Shown here one piece after another: positions 16,607 to 25,844 of a stretch of 64,000 bases of DNA. The notes beneath the pieces are model-generated. The model was not told the DNA's origin. It saw only the letters and a list, made by a program, of their open reading frames with translations, and ran no database searches. Position 1 is the first letter of the stretch; each line of letters opens with the position of its first letter. The stretch covers positions 62,001-126,000 of the forward strand of contig NZ_WFGV02000003.1 of assembly GCF_010095445.2 (NCBI RefSeq), read 5' to 3'. The translations under genes were made by a program, and so were the position numbers. The DNA is from Pseudomonas sp. TNT3 (GTDB lineage: Bacteria > Pseudomonadota > Gammaproteobacteria > Pseudomonadales > Pseudomonadaceae).

Positions 16607-16775
16607 TATTCACAAGTCCAGCCATTTCCCGCCATGTCGTAAACGCACCTTTGCGTGGCGTCCGTAGGCATTTGGCCTGTCTGCGCCGGTCATACCATCG
16701 CATTCAAAGGGCACTGCCGAAAGGTACGTGCCTCACCGAGACGAATGGCGCACCACCGCCGCTGGGAGAGACGCG

Positions 16776-18029
16776 ATGTTCAGCAAGCAAGACCAGATCC
16801 AGGGTTACGACGATGCACTGCTGGCGGCGATGAATGCCGAAGAGCAACGTCAGGAAGATCACATCGAGCTGATCGCGTCAGAGAACTACACCAGCAAACG
16901 CGTCATGGAAGCGCAAGGCAGTGGCCTCACCAACAAATACGCCGAAGGGTATCCGGGCAAGCGGTACTACGGTGGCTGCGAGCACGTGGACAAGGTTGAA
17001 GCCCTGGCCATCGAGCGCGCCAAACAACTGTTCGGTGCGGACTATGCCAACGTGCAACCGCACTCCGGCAGCCAGGCCAACGCTGCTGTTTACCTCGCGC
17101 TGCTGAATGCAGGCGACACCGTGCTGGGCATGAGCCTGGCCCACGGCGGTCACTTGACCCACGGCGCCAAAGTCAGCTTCTCCGGCAAGCTCTACAACGC
17201 TGTGCAGTACGGCATCGACACCACCACGGGCCTGATCGACTACGACGAAGTCGAGCGCCTGGCGGTCGAGCACAAGCCAAAAATGATCATCGCCGGGTTC
17301 TCGGCTTATTCGAAGACCCTGGACTTCCCGCGTTTCCGTCAGATCGCTGACAAAGTCGGCGCGTACTTGTTCGTCGACATGGCCCACGTGGCCGGTCTGG
17401 TCGCCGCTGGCCTGTACCCGAACCCGCTGCCGTACGCCGATGTGGTCACCACCACCACCCACAAAACCCTGCGCGGTCCACGTGGCGGCTTGATCCTGGC
17501 CAAGGCCAACGAAGAGCTGGAAAAGAAATTCAACGCTGCCGTGTTCCCCGGTGGTCAGGGCGGCCCGCTGATGCACGTGATCGCCGGTAAAGCGGTGTGC
17601 TTCAAGGAAGCGCTGGAGCCGGGCTTCAAGGCCTACCAGCAACAAGTCATCGACAACGCCCAGGCCATGGCCGGCGTATTTATCAAACGCGGCTACGATG
17701 TAGTGTCCGGCGGTACCGATAACCACCTGTTCCTGGTCAGCCTGATCCGTCAGGGCCTCACCGGCAAAGAGGCGGATGCGGCACTCGGTCGTGCCCACAT
17801 CACCGTGAACAAGAACGCCGTGCCGAACGATCCACAGTCCCCGTTCGTGACCTCCGGCCTGCGCATCGGCACCCCGGCGGTGACCACACGCGGCTTCAAG
17901 GTGACGCAGTGTGTCGAGCTGGCCGGCTGGATCTGCGACATCCTCGACAACCTCGGCGACGCCGATGTCGAGGCCAATGTTGCCCAGCAGGTTTCGGCTC
18001 TGTGCGCGGACTTCCCGGTTTATCGCTGA
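16776..18029 (+). CDS. glyA: Serine hydroxymethyltransferase
   Basis: A 417-residue PLP enzyme interconverting serine and glycine with tetrahydrofolate. The start [13 protein letters not shown] is preceded by GGGAGAG. Motifs are [24 protein letters not shown], the substrate/folate loop [13 protein letters not shown], and the PLP lysine in [15 protein letters not shown]. It heads the glyA-soxBDAG-purU run, so it probably uses the methylene-tetrahydrofolate made by sarcosine oxidase to convert product glycine to serine. This is the copy dedicated to betaine catabolism; the genome is likely to have others. Confidence 0.95.
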   Translation: MFSKQDQIQGYDDALLAAMNAEEQRQEDHIELIASENYTSKRVMEAQGSGLTNKYAEGYPGKRYYGGCEHVDKVEALAIERAKQLFGADYANVQPHSGSQANAAVYLALLNAGDTVLGMSLAHGGHLTHGAKVSFSGKLYNAVQYGIDTTTGLIDYDEVERLAVEHKPKMIIAGFSAYSKTLDFPRFRQIADKVGAYLFVDMAHVAGLVAAGLYPNPLPYADVVTTTTHKTLRGPRGGLILAKANEELEKKFNAAVFPGGQGGPLMHVIAGKAVCFKEALEPGFKAYQQQVIDNAQAMAGVFIKRGYDVVSGGTDNHLFLVSLIRQGLTGKEADAALGRAHITVNKNAVPNDPQSPFVTSGLRIGTPAVTTRGFKVTQCVELAGWICDILDNLGDADVEANVAQQVSALCADFPVYR

Positions 18030-18052
18030 GTGCGGTTTTGGAGTAAATGACT

Positions 18053-19303
18053 ATGCAACGGTACTCAGGCTTCGGCCTCTTCAAACACTCCCTCAGCCAT
18101 CACGAAAACTGGCAGAAGATGTGGCGCACGCCGACCCCGAAAAAGGTCTATGACGTGGTCATCGTCGGCGGTGGCGGCCACGGTCTGGCGACCGCTTACT
18201 ACCTGGCCAAAGAGCACGGCATCACCAACGTGGCCGTGGTCGAGAAAGGCTGGCTGGGCGGCGGTAACACCGCGCGCAACACCACCATCGTTCGCTCCAA
18301 CTACCTGTGGGACGAGTCGGCGCACCTGTACGAACACGCGATGAAACTGTGGGAAGGCCTGTCCCAGGACCTGAACTACAACGTGATGTTCTCCCAGCGC
18401 GGCGTCTACAACCTGTGCCACACCCTGCAGGACATCCGTGATTCCGAACGTCGGGTCAGCGCCAACCGCCTCAACGGCGTCGACGGTGAACTGCTCGATG
18501 CCAAGCAAGTGGCCGACGAGATTCCGTACCTCGACTGCTCGAAGAACACCCGCTACCCGGTGATGGGTGCGACCGTTCAGCGTCGCGGCGGCGTGGCCCG
18601 TCACGATGCCGTGGCCTGGGGTTTTGCCCGTGCCGCTGACGCCTTGGGCGTGGACTTGATTCAGCAGACCGAAGTGATCGGTTTCCGCAAGGAAAACGGT
18701 GTGTGCATCGGCGTTGAAACCAACAAGGGCTTCATCGGCGCCAAGCGCGTTGGTGTGGTCACTGCCGGTAACTCCGGGCACATGGCCAAGCTCGCCGGTT
18801 TCCGCCTGCCGATCGAATCCCACCCGCTGCAAGCGCTGGTGTCCGAGCCGATCAAGCCGATTATCGACAGCGTGATCATGTCCAACGCCGTGCACGGTTA
18901 CATCAGCCAGTCCGACAAGGGCGACCTGGTGATCGGCGCCGGTATCGACGGCTACAACGGCTACGGCCAGCGCGGTTCGTACCCGGTGATCGAGCACACC
19001 ATCCAGGCCATCGTCGAGATGTTCCCGGTGCTGTCGCGCGTACGCATGAACCGGCAGTGGGGCGGCATCGTCGACACCACGCCGGATGCCTGCCCGATCA
19101 TCTCGAAAACCCCGGTCCCGAACATGTTCTTCAACTGCGGTTGGGGCACCGGCGGCTTCAAGGCTACACCTGGCTCGGGCAACGTATTTGCCGCGAGCCT
19201 GGCCAAGGGTGAAATGCACCCATTGGCCGCACCTTTCTCCATCGACCGTTTCCACAACGGTGCGTTGATCGATGAACACGGCGCTGCTGCGGTTGCCCAC
19301 TAA
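18053..19303 (+). CDS. soxB: Sarcosine oxidase beta subunit
   Basis: A 416-residue catalytic subunit. The ATG at [13 protein letters not shown] is chosen because GGAG lies 9 bases upstream; the ATG two codons earlier would be only 3 bases from it. The N-terminal FAD motif is [22 protein letters not shown]. The [14 protein letters not shown] segment (His at residue 184) corresponds to the histidine that carries covalent FMN in heterotetrameric sarcosine oxidase. The C-terminus has the [16 protein letters not shown] flavin loop. It oxidises sarcosine to glycine, with formaldehyde or methylene-tetrahydrofolate, in complex with SoxADG. Confidence 0.95.
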   Translation: MQRYSGFGLFKHSLSHHENWQKMWRTPTPKKVYDVVIVGGGGHGLATAYYLAKEHGITNVAVVEKGWLGGGNTARNTTIVRSNYLWDESAHLYEHAMKLWEGLSQDLNYNVMFSQRGVYNLCHTLQDIRDSERRVSANRLNGVDGELLDAKQVADEIPYLDCSKNTRYPVMGATVQRRGGVARHDAVAWGFARAADALGVDLIQQTEVIGFRKENGVCIGVETNKGFIGAKRVGVVTAGNSGHMAKLAGFRLPIESHPLQALVSEPIKPIIDSVIMSNAVHGYISQSDKGDLVIGAGIDGYNGYGQRGSYPVIEHTIQAIVEMFPVLSRVRMNRQWGGIVDTTPDACPIISKTPVPNMFFNCGWGTGGFKATPGSGNVFAASLAKGEMHPLAAPFSIDRFHNGALIDEHGAAAVAH

Positions 19304-19317
19304 CAGGAGAAATCCCC

Positions 19318-19647
19318 ATGTTGCATATCTTCTGTCCTCACTGCGGCGAGCTGCGCTCCGAAGAGGAATTCCACGCATCCGGCCAGGCGCACATCCCGCG
19401 TCCACTGGACCCGACGACCTGCACCGACGAGGAGTGGGGCGACTACATGTTCTTCCGCGATAACCCTCGCGGTCTGCACCACGAACTGTGGATTCACGCC
19501 GCCGGTTGCCGCCAGTACTTCAACGCGACCCGCGACACCGTGACCTACGAGATTCTCGAGACCTACAAGATCGGCACCAAGCCACAATTCACCGACAAGA
19601 CCGATAGCCCGAAAGCGGCCACGACGGCTCTGGGAGAGAAGGTATGA
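19318..19647 (+). CDS. soxD: Sarcosine oxidase delta subunit
   Basis: A small 109-residue zinc subunit. The zinc ligands of the family are all in place: C6 and C9 in FCPHCGE, and H60 and C64 in WIHAAGCRQYF. The start is preceded by AACAGGAG. The stop overlaps the soxA start by four bases (ATGA), implying coupled translation and a fixed delta:alpha ratio. It stabilises the alpha-beta-gamma-delta complex. Confidence 0.95.
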   Translation: MLHIFCPHCGELRSEEEFHASGQAHIPRPLDPTTCTDEEWGDYMFFRDNPRGLHHELWIHAAGCRQYFNATRDTVTYEILETYKIGTKPQFTDKTDSPKAATTALGEKV

Positions 19648-22600
19648 GCCAGATCAATCGCCTGTCCAACGGCGGACGGATCGACCGCAACAAAGTGCTG
19701 AGCTTCACCTTCAACGGCCAGACCTACAAAGGCTTTGAAGGCGACTCCCTGGCTGCCGCCCTGATCGCCAACGGCGTCGACATCATCGGCCGCAGCTTCA
19801 AGTATTCCCGTCCACGGGGGATCTTCGCTGCCGGTGCCGAAGAGCCGAACGCGGTGCTGCAGATCGGTGCCACCGAAGCCACGCAGATCCCGAACGTGCG
19901 TGCCACGCAACAAGCGCTGTACCAAGGTTTGGTCGCCACCAGCACCAACGGCTGGCCGAGCGTGAACAACGACATGATGGGGATTCTCGGCAAGGTCGGC
20001 GGCAAGCTGATGCCACCGGGTTTCTACTACAAAACCTTCATGTACCCGCAATCGTTCTGGATGACGTACGAGAAGTACATTCGTAAGGCTGCCGGTCTTG
20101 GCCGCTCGCCGACCGAGAACGATCCGGACACCTACGACTACATGAACCAGCACTGCGACGTGCTGATCGTCGGCGGTGGCCCTGCTGGTCTCGCCGCAGC
20201 ATTGGCGGCGGCCCGTAGCGGCGCCCGCGTGATCCTCGCCGATGAACAGGAAGAGTTCGGCGGCAGCCTGCTCGACTCCCGCGAAAGCCTCGACGGCAAA
20301 CCAGCCGCGGAATGGGTTGCCGGCGTCATCAACGAATTGAAAAACACCCCGGACGTGCTGCTGTTGCCCCGCGCTACGGTCAACGGTTACCACGACCATA
20401 ACTTCCTGACCATTCACGAGCGCCTGACCGATCACCTTGGTGACCGCGCACCGATTGGCCAGGTGCGTCAGCGTATCCACCGGGTTCGCGCCAAGCGCGT
20501 GGTCCTGGCGACCGGCGCTCACGAGCGTCCGCTGGTTTACGGCAACAACGACGTGCCGGGCAACATGCTCGCCGGCGCTGTGTCGACTTACGTGCGTCGT
20601 TACGGCGTGGCACCGGGCAAAAAACTCGTGCTGTCGACCAACAACGATCACGCCTACCGCGTGGCGCTGGATTGGCTCGATGCCAGCCTGCAAGTCGTGG
20701 CCATCGCCGATGCTCGCAGCAATCCTCGCGGTGCACTGGTTGAGGAAGCACGCGCAAAAGGCATTCGCATCCTGACCGGCAGCGCCGTGATCGAAGCCCG
20801 TGGCACCAAGCGCGTGACCGCTGCTCGCGTGGCGGCGATTGATGTCAAAGCTCACGCAGTGACCAGCCCGGGTGAGTGGCTTGATTGCGACCTGGTCGTT
20901 AGTTCCGGCGGTTACAGCCCGGTGGTTCACCTGGCTTCGCACCTGGGCGGCAAGCCGACCTGGCGTGAAGATATCCTCGGTTTTGTACCGGGCGAAGCAC
21001 CGCAGAAACGTGTGTGCGTCGGCGGAATCAACGGCGTTTACGGTCTCGGCGATTCCCTGGCAGATGGGTTCGAAGGTGGCGCACGCGCAGCCAGCGAAGC
21101 CGGCTTCGGTGCGGTCGAAGGCTCGTTACCGAAGGCCCTCAGCCGTCTCGAAGAGCCGACCCTGGCGCTGTTCCAGGTGCCTCATGAAAAGAACTCTGCA
21201 CGAGCGCCGAAGCAATTCGTCGACTTCCAGAACGATGTCACCGCTGGCGGCATCGAACTGGCGACCCGCGAAGGTTTCGAGTCGGTCGAGCACGTCAAAC
21301 GCTACACCGCGCTGGGCTTCGGTACGGACCAGGGCAAGCTGGGCAACGTCAACGGTCTGGCCATTGCCGCCCGTTCGCTAAACGTGACCATCCCGCAGAT
21401 GGGCACCACGATGTTCCGTCCCAACTACACACCGGTGACCTTCGGTGCCGTGGCGGGTCGTCACTGCGGGCACATTTTCGAACCTGTGCGCTTCACCGCG
21501 CTGCATCACTGGCACGTGAAAAATGGCGCCGAGTTCGAAGACGTCGGTCAGTGGAAACGTCCGTGGTACTTCCCGAAAAACGGTGAAGACCTGCACGCCG
21601 CCGTGAAGCGCGAATGCAAAGCCGTGCGCGACAGTGTCGGCCTGCTGGACGCCTCGACGCTGGGCAAAATCGACATCCAGGGCCCGGATGCGCGTGAGTT
21701 CCTCAACCGTATCTACACCAACGCCTGGACCAAGCTCGACGTGGGCAAGGCGCGTTACGGCCTGATGTGCAAAGAAGACGGCATGGTGTTCGACGACGGC
21801 GTAACCGCTTGCCTCGCCGACAATCATTTCGTGATGACCACCACCACCGGTGGCGCTGCACGCGTGTTGCAGTGGCTGGAGATCTATCAGCAGACCGAAT
21901 GGCCAGACCTGAAGGTGTACTTCACGTCGGTCACCGATCACTGGGCGACCATGACCTTGTCCGGGCCGAACAGCCGCAAGCTGCTCAGTCACGTCACCGA
22001 CATCGACTTGAGCAACGAAGCGTTCCCGTTCATGACCTGGAAAGAAGGCCTGGTGGCTGGCGTGCCGGCGCGGGTCTTCCGGATTTCGTTTACCGGTGAG
22101 CTGTCGTACGAAGTCAACGTTCAGGCCGACTATGCGATGGGCGTGCTGGAAAAAATTGTCGAGGCGGGCAAGCAGTACAACCTGACGCCGTACGGCACTG
22201 AAACCATGCACGTACTGCGGGCCGAGAAGGGCTTCATCATCGTCGGTCAGGACACTGACGGCTCGATGACCCCGGACGACCTGAACATGGGCTGGTGTGT
22301 AGGTCGCACCAAACCGTTCTCGTGGATCGGCTGGCGCGGCATGAACCGTGAAGACTGTGTGCGGGATCAGCGTAAGCAGTTGGTGGGCCTCAAGCCGATC
22401 GATCCGAACAAATGGCTGCCGGAAGGCGCGCAACTGGTGTTCAACACCAAACAGGCGATTCCGATGAGCATGGTCGGCCACGTGACGTCCAGCTATGCGC
22501 ACAACTCCCTGGGCTATTCGTTTGCCATGGGTGTGGTGAAAGGCGGGCTGAGCCGGATGGGTGAGCGAGTGTTCGCACCGCTGGCTGACGGCAGCGTGAT

Positions 22601-22661
22601 CGAGGCGGAAATCGTTTCTTCGGTGTTCTTCGATCCGAAGGGTGAGCGCCAGAACGTTTGA
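19644..22661 (+). CDS. soxA: Sarcosine oxidase alpha subunit
   Basis: A 1005-residue subunit, the normal length. The N-terminal 100 residues resemble a ferredoxin-like fold (FTFNGQTYKGFEGDSLAAAL) without Fe-S cysteines. The dinucleotide-binding domain starts near residue 171 (DVLIVGGGPAGLAAALAAAR). The C-terminal 400 residues are a folate-binding aminomethyltransferase domain (LLDASTLGKIDIQGPDAREF; TEMHVLRAEKGF-type segment), where the one-carbon unit is captured as methylene-tetrahydrofolate. It is coupled to soxD by ATGA overlap. Unlike most operons, a REPIN separates it from soxG. Confidence 0.95.
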   Translation: MSQINRLSNGGRIDRNKVLSFTFNGQTYKGFEGDSLAAALIANGVDIIGRSFKYSRPRGIFAAGAEEPNAVLQIGATEATQIPNVRATQQALYQGLVATSTNGWPSVNNDMMGILGKVGGKLMPPGFYYKTFMYPQSFWMTYEKYIRKAAGLGRSPTENDPDTYDYMNQHCDVLIVGGGPAGLAAALAAARSGARVILADEQEEFGGSLLDSRESLDGKPAAEWVAGVINELKNTPDVLLLPRATVNGYHDHNFLTIHERLTDHLGDRAPIGQVRQRIHRVRAKRVVLATGAHERPLVYGNNDVPGNMLAGAVSTYVRRYGVAPGKKLVLSTNNDHAYRVALDWLDASLQVVAIADARSNPRGALVEEARAKGIRILTGSAVIEARGTKRVTAARVAAIDVKAHAVTSPGEWLDCDLVVSSGGYSPVVHLASHLGGKPTWREDILGFVPGEAPQKRVCVGGINGVYGLGDSLADGFEGGARAASEAGFGAVEGSLPKALSRLEEPTLALFQVPHEKNSARAPKQFVDFQNDVTAGGIELATREGFESVEHVKRYTALGFGTDQGKLGNVNGLAIAARSLNVTIPQMGTTMFRPNYTPVTFGAVAGRHCGHIFEPVRFTALHHWHVKNGAEFEDVGQWKRPWYFPKNGEDLHAAVKRECKAVRDSVGLLDASTLGKIDIQGPDAREFLNRIYTNAWTKLDVGKARYGLMCKEDGMVFDDGVTACLADNHFVMTTTTGGAARVLQWLEIYQQTEWPDLKVYFTSVTDHWATMTLSGPNSRKLLSHVTDIDLSNEAFPFMTWKEGLVAGVPARVFRISFTGELSYEVNVQADYAMGVLEKIVEAGKQYNLTPYGTETMHVLRAEKGFIIVGQDTDGSMTPDDLNMGWCVGRTKPFSWIGWRGMNREDCVRDQRKQLVGLKPIDPNKWLPEGAQLVFNTKQAIPMSMVGHVTSSYAHNSLGYSFAMGVVKGGLSRMGERVFAPLADGSVIEAEIVSSVFFDPKGERQNV

Positions 22662-22702
22662 TTGTTCGGATCCTGTGGAGTGCAGTTGCGCCGTGGTGAC
22701 TT

Positions 22703-22768
22703 CATCGCGAGCAGGCTCACTCCTACAGGTGATCGCATACCCCATGTAGGAGTGAGCCTGCTCGCGAT
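22703..22768. repeat. REPIN, family A, inside the sox operon
   Basis: ATCGCGAGCAGGCTCACTCC and GGAGTGAGCCTGCTCGCGAT face each other with a short loop. It lies between soxA and soxG, so it is likely transcribed and able to fold in the operon mRNA. Confidence 0.9.
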
Positions 22769-22819
22769 AGCGGTATATCTGCTTGCAGGGTTCAAGTCAG
22801 AATTCAGGAAAGGTGCTTT

Positions 22820-23452
22820 ATGACCGCAGCCAATGTTTACCAACAACGTCCAACCACCGGGGCCAAGGCCGAGTCGTCGCTGCACCATGCCGACCTCGCC
22901 AGCCTGGTGGGCAAGGGGCGCAAAAACGCCGGCGTGATCGTGCGTGAGAAAAAACTCCTCGGCCATTTGACTATCCGTGGCGATGGCCACGATGCGGCGT
23001 TCAGCGCCGGCGTGCACAAGGCCCTCGGCATCGAACTGCCAGGCGCCCTCAGCGTGATCGTCAAAGGCGAAACCAGCCTGCAATGGATGGGGCCGGATGA
23101 ATGGCTGCTGATCGTGCCAACCGGTGAAGAATTTGCCGCCGAGCAAAAACTCCGTGAAGCGCTGGGCGATTTGCACATTCAGATCGTCAACGTCAGTGGC
23201 GGCCAGCAGCTCCTCGAACTGAGCGGCCCGAACGTGCGTCAGGTGCTGATGAAATCCACCAGTTATGACGTGCACCCGAACAGCTTCCCGGTGGGTAAAG
23301 CGGTGGGAACGGTGTTCGCCAAGTCGCAACTGGTGATCCGCCACACCGCTGAAGACACTTGGGAACTGCTGATTCGCCGCAGTTTCTCGGATTACTGGTG
23401 GTTGTGGTTGCAAGATGCTGCCGCTGAGTATGGGCTGAGTGTTCAGGCTTAA
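22820..23452 (+). CDS. soxG: Sarcosine oxidase gamma subunit
   Basis: A 210-residue subunit with the SoxG pattern: IRGDGHDAAFSAGVHKALGI, then GETSLQWMGPDEWLLIVP and the GQQLLELSGPNVRQVLMK segment related to aminomethyltransferase folds. It starts 158 bases after soxA behind a REPIN, with a GAAAGG ribosome site. It completes the four-subunit sarcosine oxidase (soxBDAG). The stretch ENGAAAE-type gaps were not seen; length is normal. Confidence 0.92.
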   Translation: MTAANVYQQRPTTGAKAESSLHHADLASLVGKGRKNAGVIVREKKLLGHLTIRGDGHDAAFSAGVHKALGIELPGALSVIVKGETSLQWMGPDEWLLIVPTGEEFAAEQKLREALGDLHIQIVNVSGGQQLLELSGPNVRQVLMKSTSYDVHPNSFPVGKAVGTVFAKSQLVIRHTAEDTWELLIRRSFSDYWWLWLQDAAAEYGLSVQA

Positions 23453-23459
23453 AGAGAAC

Positions 23460-23494
23460 CCTGTAGCAGCTGCCGAAGGCTGCGTTGCTGCTAC
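23460..23494. repeat. Partial family D repeat
   Basis: CTGTAGCAGCTGCCGAAGGC followed by a shortened TGCGTTGCTGCTAC; only a miniature of the usual palindrome remains. It sits in the 65-base gap between soxG and purU. Confidence 0.55.
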
Positions 23495-23517
23495 TTTCGA
23501 ACAGGAGTCACCGCACT

Positions 23518-24375
23518 ATGAGCCGCGCACCAGACACATGGATTCTGACCGCCGACTGCCCAAGCGTCCTCGGCACTGTGGATGCGGTGACCCGCTTTCT
23601 GTTCGAGCAGGGCTGCTACGTCACCGAGCACCATTCCTTCGATGACCGCCTTTCCGGGCGGTTTTTCATCCGCGTCGAATTTCGCCAGCCCGACGGCTTC
23701 GACGAGCAGTCGTTTCGCGCCGGCTTGCAAGAACGCGGTGCAGCCTTCGGCATGATCTTCGAACTGACCGCGCCGAACTATCGGCCAAAAGTGGTGATCA
23801 TGGTGTCCAAGGCCGATCACTGCCTCAACGATTTGCTTTACCGCCAGCGCATCGGCCAGTTGTCGATGGACGTGGCCGCCGTGGTCTCCAACCACCCGGA
23901 CCTCAAACCGTTGGCCGACTGGCATCAGATTCCGTACTACAACTTCCCGCTGGACCCGAACGACAAGCCGTCCCAGGAGCGTCAGGTGTGGCAGGTCATC
24001 GAAGAGTCCGGCGCTGAACTGGTGATTCTCGCCCGCTACATGCAGGTCCTGTCGCCAGAGTTGTGCCGCAAACTCGACGGCAAGGCGATCAATATCCATC
24101 ACTCTCTGCTGCCGGGTTTCAAGGGCGCCAAGCCTTATCACCAGGCCTACAACAAGGGCGTGAAACTGGTGGGCGCGACGGCGCATTACATCAACAACGA
24201 CCTGGATGAAGGCCCGATCATCGCCCAGGGCGTGGAGGCGGTAGACCATAGCCATTACCCGGAAGATTTGATCGCCAAGGGGCGGGATATCGAGGGGCTG
24301 ACGTTGGCGCGGGCTGTTGGGTATCACATTGAGCGAAGGGTGTTTTTGAACGCCAATCGCACGGTCGTTCTTTAG
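23518..24375 (+). CDS. purU: Formyltetrahydrofolate deformylase
   Basis: A 285-residue enzyme. The start at MSRAPDTWILTAD has an AGGAG about 10 bases upstream. The N-terminal ACT domain (ILTADCPSVLGTVDAVTRFL) is followed by the formyltransferase fold, with catalytic Asn-His in NIHHSLLPGFKGAKPYHQ and Asp in NNDLDEGPIIAQG. It hydrolyses 10-formyl-tetrahydrofolate to formate and tetrahydrofolate, recycling the folate loaded by sarcosine oxidase. It is cotranscribed with soxG, so this is the catabolic paralogue (purU2-like) rather than the purine-linked one. Confidence 0.92.
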   Translation: MSRAPDTWILTADCPSVLGTVDAVTRFLFEQGCYVTEHHSFDDRLSGRFFIRVEFRQPDGFDEQSFRAGLQERGAAFGMIFELTAPNYRPKVVIMVSKADHCLNDLLYRQRIGQLSMDVAAVVSNHPDLKPLADWHQIPYYNFPLDPNDKPSQERQVWQVIEESGAELVILARYMQVLSPELCRKLDGKAINIHHSLLPGFKGAKPYHQAYNKGVKLVGATAHYINNDLDEGPIIAQGVEAVDHSHYPEDLIAKGRDIEGLTLARAVGYHIERRVFLNANRTVVL

Positions 24376-24380
24376 ATAGC

Positions 24381-24470
24381 TATCGCTGGCAAGCCAGCTC
24401 CCACAGGTTTTGTGTCGTTTACAAATCCTGTGCTCACCCCATCCACTGTGGGAGCTGGCTTGCCAGCGAT
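24381..24470. repeat. REPIN, family A variant
   Basis: TATCGCTGGCAAGCCAGCTC and GAGCTGGCTTGCCAGCGATG are mirrored around a central loop. It lies between purU and fdhA. Confidence 0.85.
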
Positions 24471-24579
24471 GGCGGCATAACAGACAACACAAGGCTTACA
24501 GGCAACACCCAGAGCAAACAACGCGCCGCCCATTGATGGCGACGCGACCGCTACATAAAAACAACAGCGAGGTGAAAGC

Positions 24580-25779
24580 ATGTCTGGCAATCGTGGTGTG
24601 GTGTATCTCGGCAATGGCAAAGTCGAAATACAGAAAATCGACTATCCAAAAATGCAGGACCCGCGCGGCAGGAAGATTAATCACGCCGTCATCCTGCGCG
24701 TGGTGTCCACCAACATCTGTGGTTCCGATCAGCACATGGTGCGCGGTCGCACCACCGCCCAGACCGGCCTGGTCCTGGGCCACGAAATCACCGGTGAAGT
24801 GATCGAGAAGGGCAGCGACGTCGAGAATCTGCAAATCGGTGACCTGGTCTCGGTGCCGTTCAACGTCGCGTGCGGGCGCTGCCGTTCCTGCAAAGAGATG
24901 CACACTGGTGTTTGCCTGAGCGTTAACCCGGCGCGTCCTGGTGGCGCTTATGGCTATGTGGACATGGGCGACTGGACTGGCGGCCAGGCTGAATACGCGA
25001 TGGTGCCGTACGCTGACTTCAACCTGCTGAAACTGCCGGACCGCGATCGCGCGATGGAAAAAATCCGCGACCTGACCTGCCTCTCCGACATCCTGCCCAC
25101 CGGTTATCACGGTGCAGTGACTGCCGGCGTTGGTCCAGGCAGCACCGTGTACATCGCAGGTGCCGGCCCGGTCGGTCTGGCGGCTGCCGCCTCTGCTCGC
25201 CTATTGGGCGCTGCCGTGGTGATCATCGGTGACGTCAACACCGTCCGCCTGGCGCACGCCAAGGCTCAGGGTTTCGAAATCGCCGACCTGTCCCTGGACA
25301 CCCCGCTGCACGAACAGATCGCCGCACTGCTGGGTGAGCCGGAAGTGGATTGCGCCGTCGACGCCGTGGGCTTCGAAGCGCGTGGTCATGGCCATGACGG
25401 CGTGAAGCACGAAGCGCCTGCGACTGTGCTCAACTCGTTGATGGGCGTGGTTCGTGTCGCTGGCAAAATCGGTATCCCCGGGCTGTACGTGACAGAGGAT
25501 CCAGGTGCCGTGGACGCTGCCGCGAAAATGGGCAGCCTGAGCATCCGCTTCGGTTTGGGCTGGGCCAAATCCCACAGCTTCCACACTGGGCAGACGCCAG
25601 TGATGAAATACAACCGCCAGCTAATGCAGGCGATCATGTGGGACCGTATTCATATTGCGGACATCGTGGGTGTGGAAGTGATCAGCCTGGATGATGCGCC
25701 GCGTGGGTATGGCGAGTTTGATGCGGGCGTGCCGAAGAAGTTTGTGATTGATCCGCATAAGTTGTTTAGTGCGGCGTAA
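24580..25779 (+). CDS. fdhA: Glutathione-independent formaldehyde dehydrogenase
   Basis: A 399-residue zinc alcohol-dehydrogenase-family enzyme. The catalytic zinc region is NICGSDQHMVRG with GHEITGEVIEKG. The structural zinc Cys cluster is CGRCRSCKEMHTGVC, and the NAD site is YIAGAGPVGLAAAASARLLGA. It oxidises formaldehyde to formate without glutathione, removing the formaldehyde released by GbcA, DgcA and uncoupled sarcosine oxidase. It starts behind a separate ribosome site (AGGTGA) 204 bases after purU and ends in a terminator hairpin, so it can have its own promoter. Confidence 0.93.
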   Translation: MSGNRGVVYLGNGKVEIQKIDYPKMQDPRGRKINHAVILRVVSTNICGSDQHMVRGRTTAQTGLVLGHEITGEVIEKGSDVENLQIGDLVSVPFNVACGRCRSCKEMHTGVCLSVNPARPGGAYGYVDMGDWTGGQAEYAMVPYADFNLLKLPDRDRAMEKIRDLTCLSDILPTGYHGAVTAGVGPGSTVYIAGAGPVGLAAAASARLLGAAVVIIGDVNTVRLAHAKAQGFEIADLSLDTPLHEQIAALLGEPEVDCAVDAVGFEARGHGHDGVKHEAPATVLNSLMGVVRVAGKIGIPGLYVTEDPGAVDAAAKMGSLSIRFGLGWAKSHSFHTGQTPVMKYNRQLMQAIMWDRIHIADIVGVEVISLDDAPRGYGEFDAGVPKKFVIDPHKLFSAA

Positions 25780-25798
25780 GTGATTTTGGAGTGAAGTA

Positions 25799-25822
25799 AG
25801 GGCGACATGAAGTCGCTCTTTC
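25799..25822 (+). terminator. Terminator after fdhA
   Basis: Stem AGGGCGAC/GTCGCTCT (one G-T pair), 5-base loop, then TTCTT on the plus strand. It lies between the convergent fdhA and RHS gene ends. Confidence 0.7.
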
Positions 25823-25844
25823 TTAGTTGGCGAGACTGTTGCAC

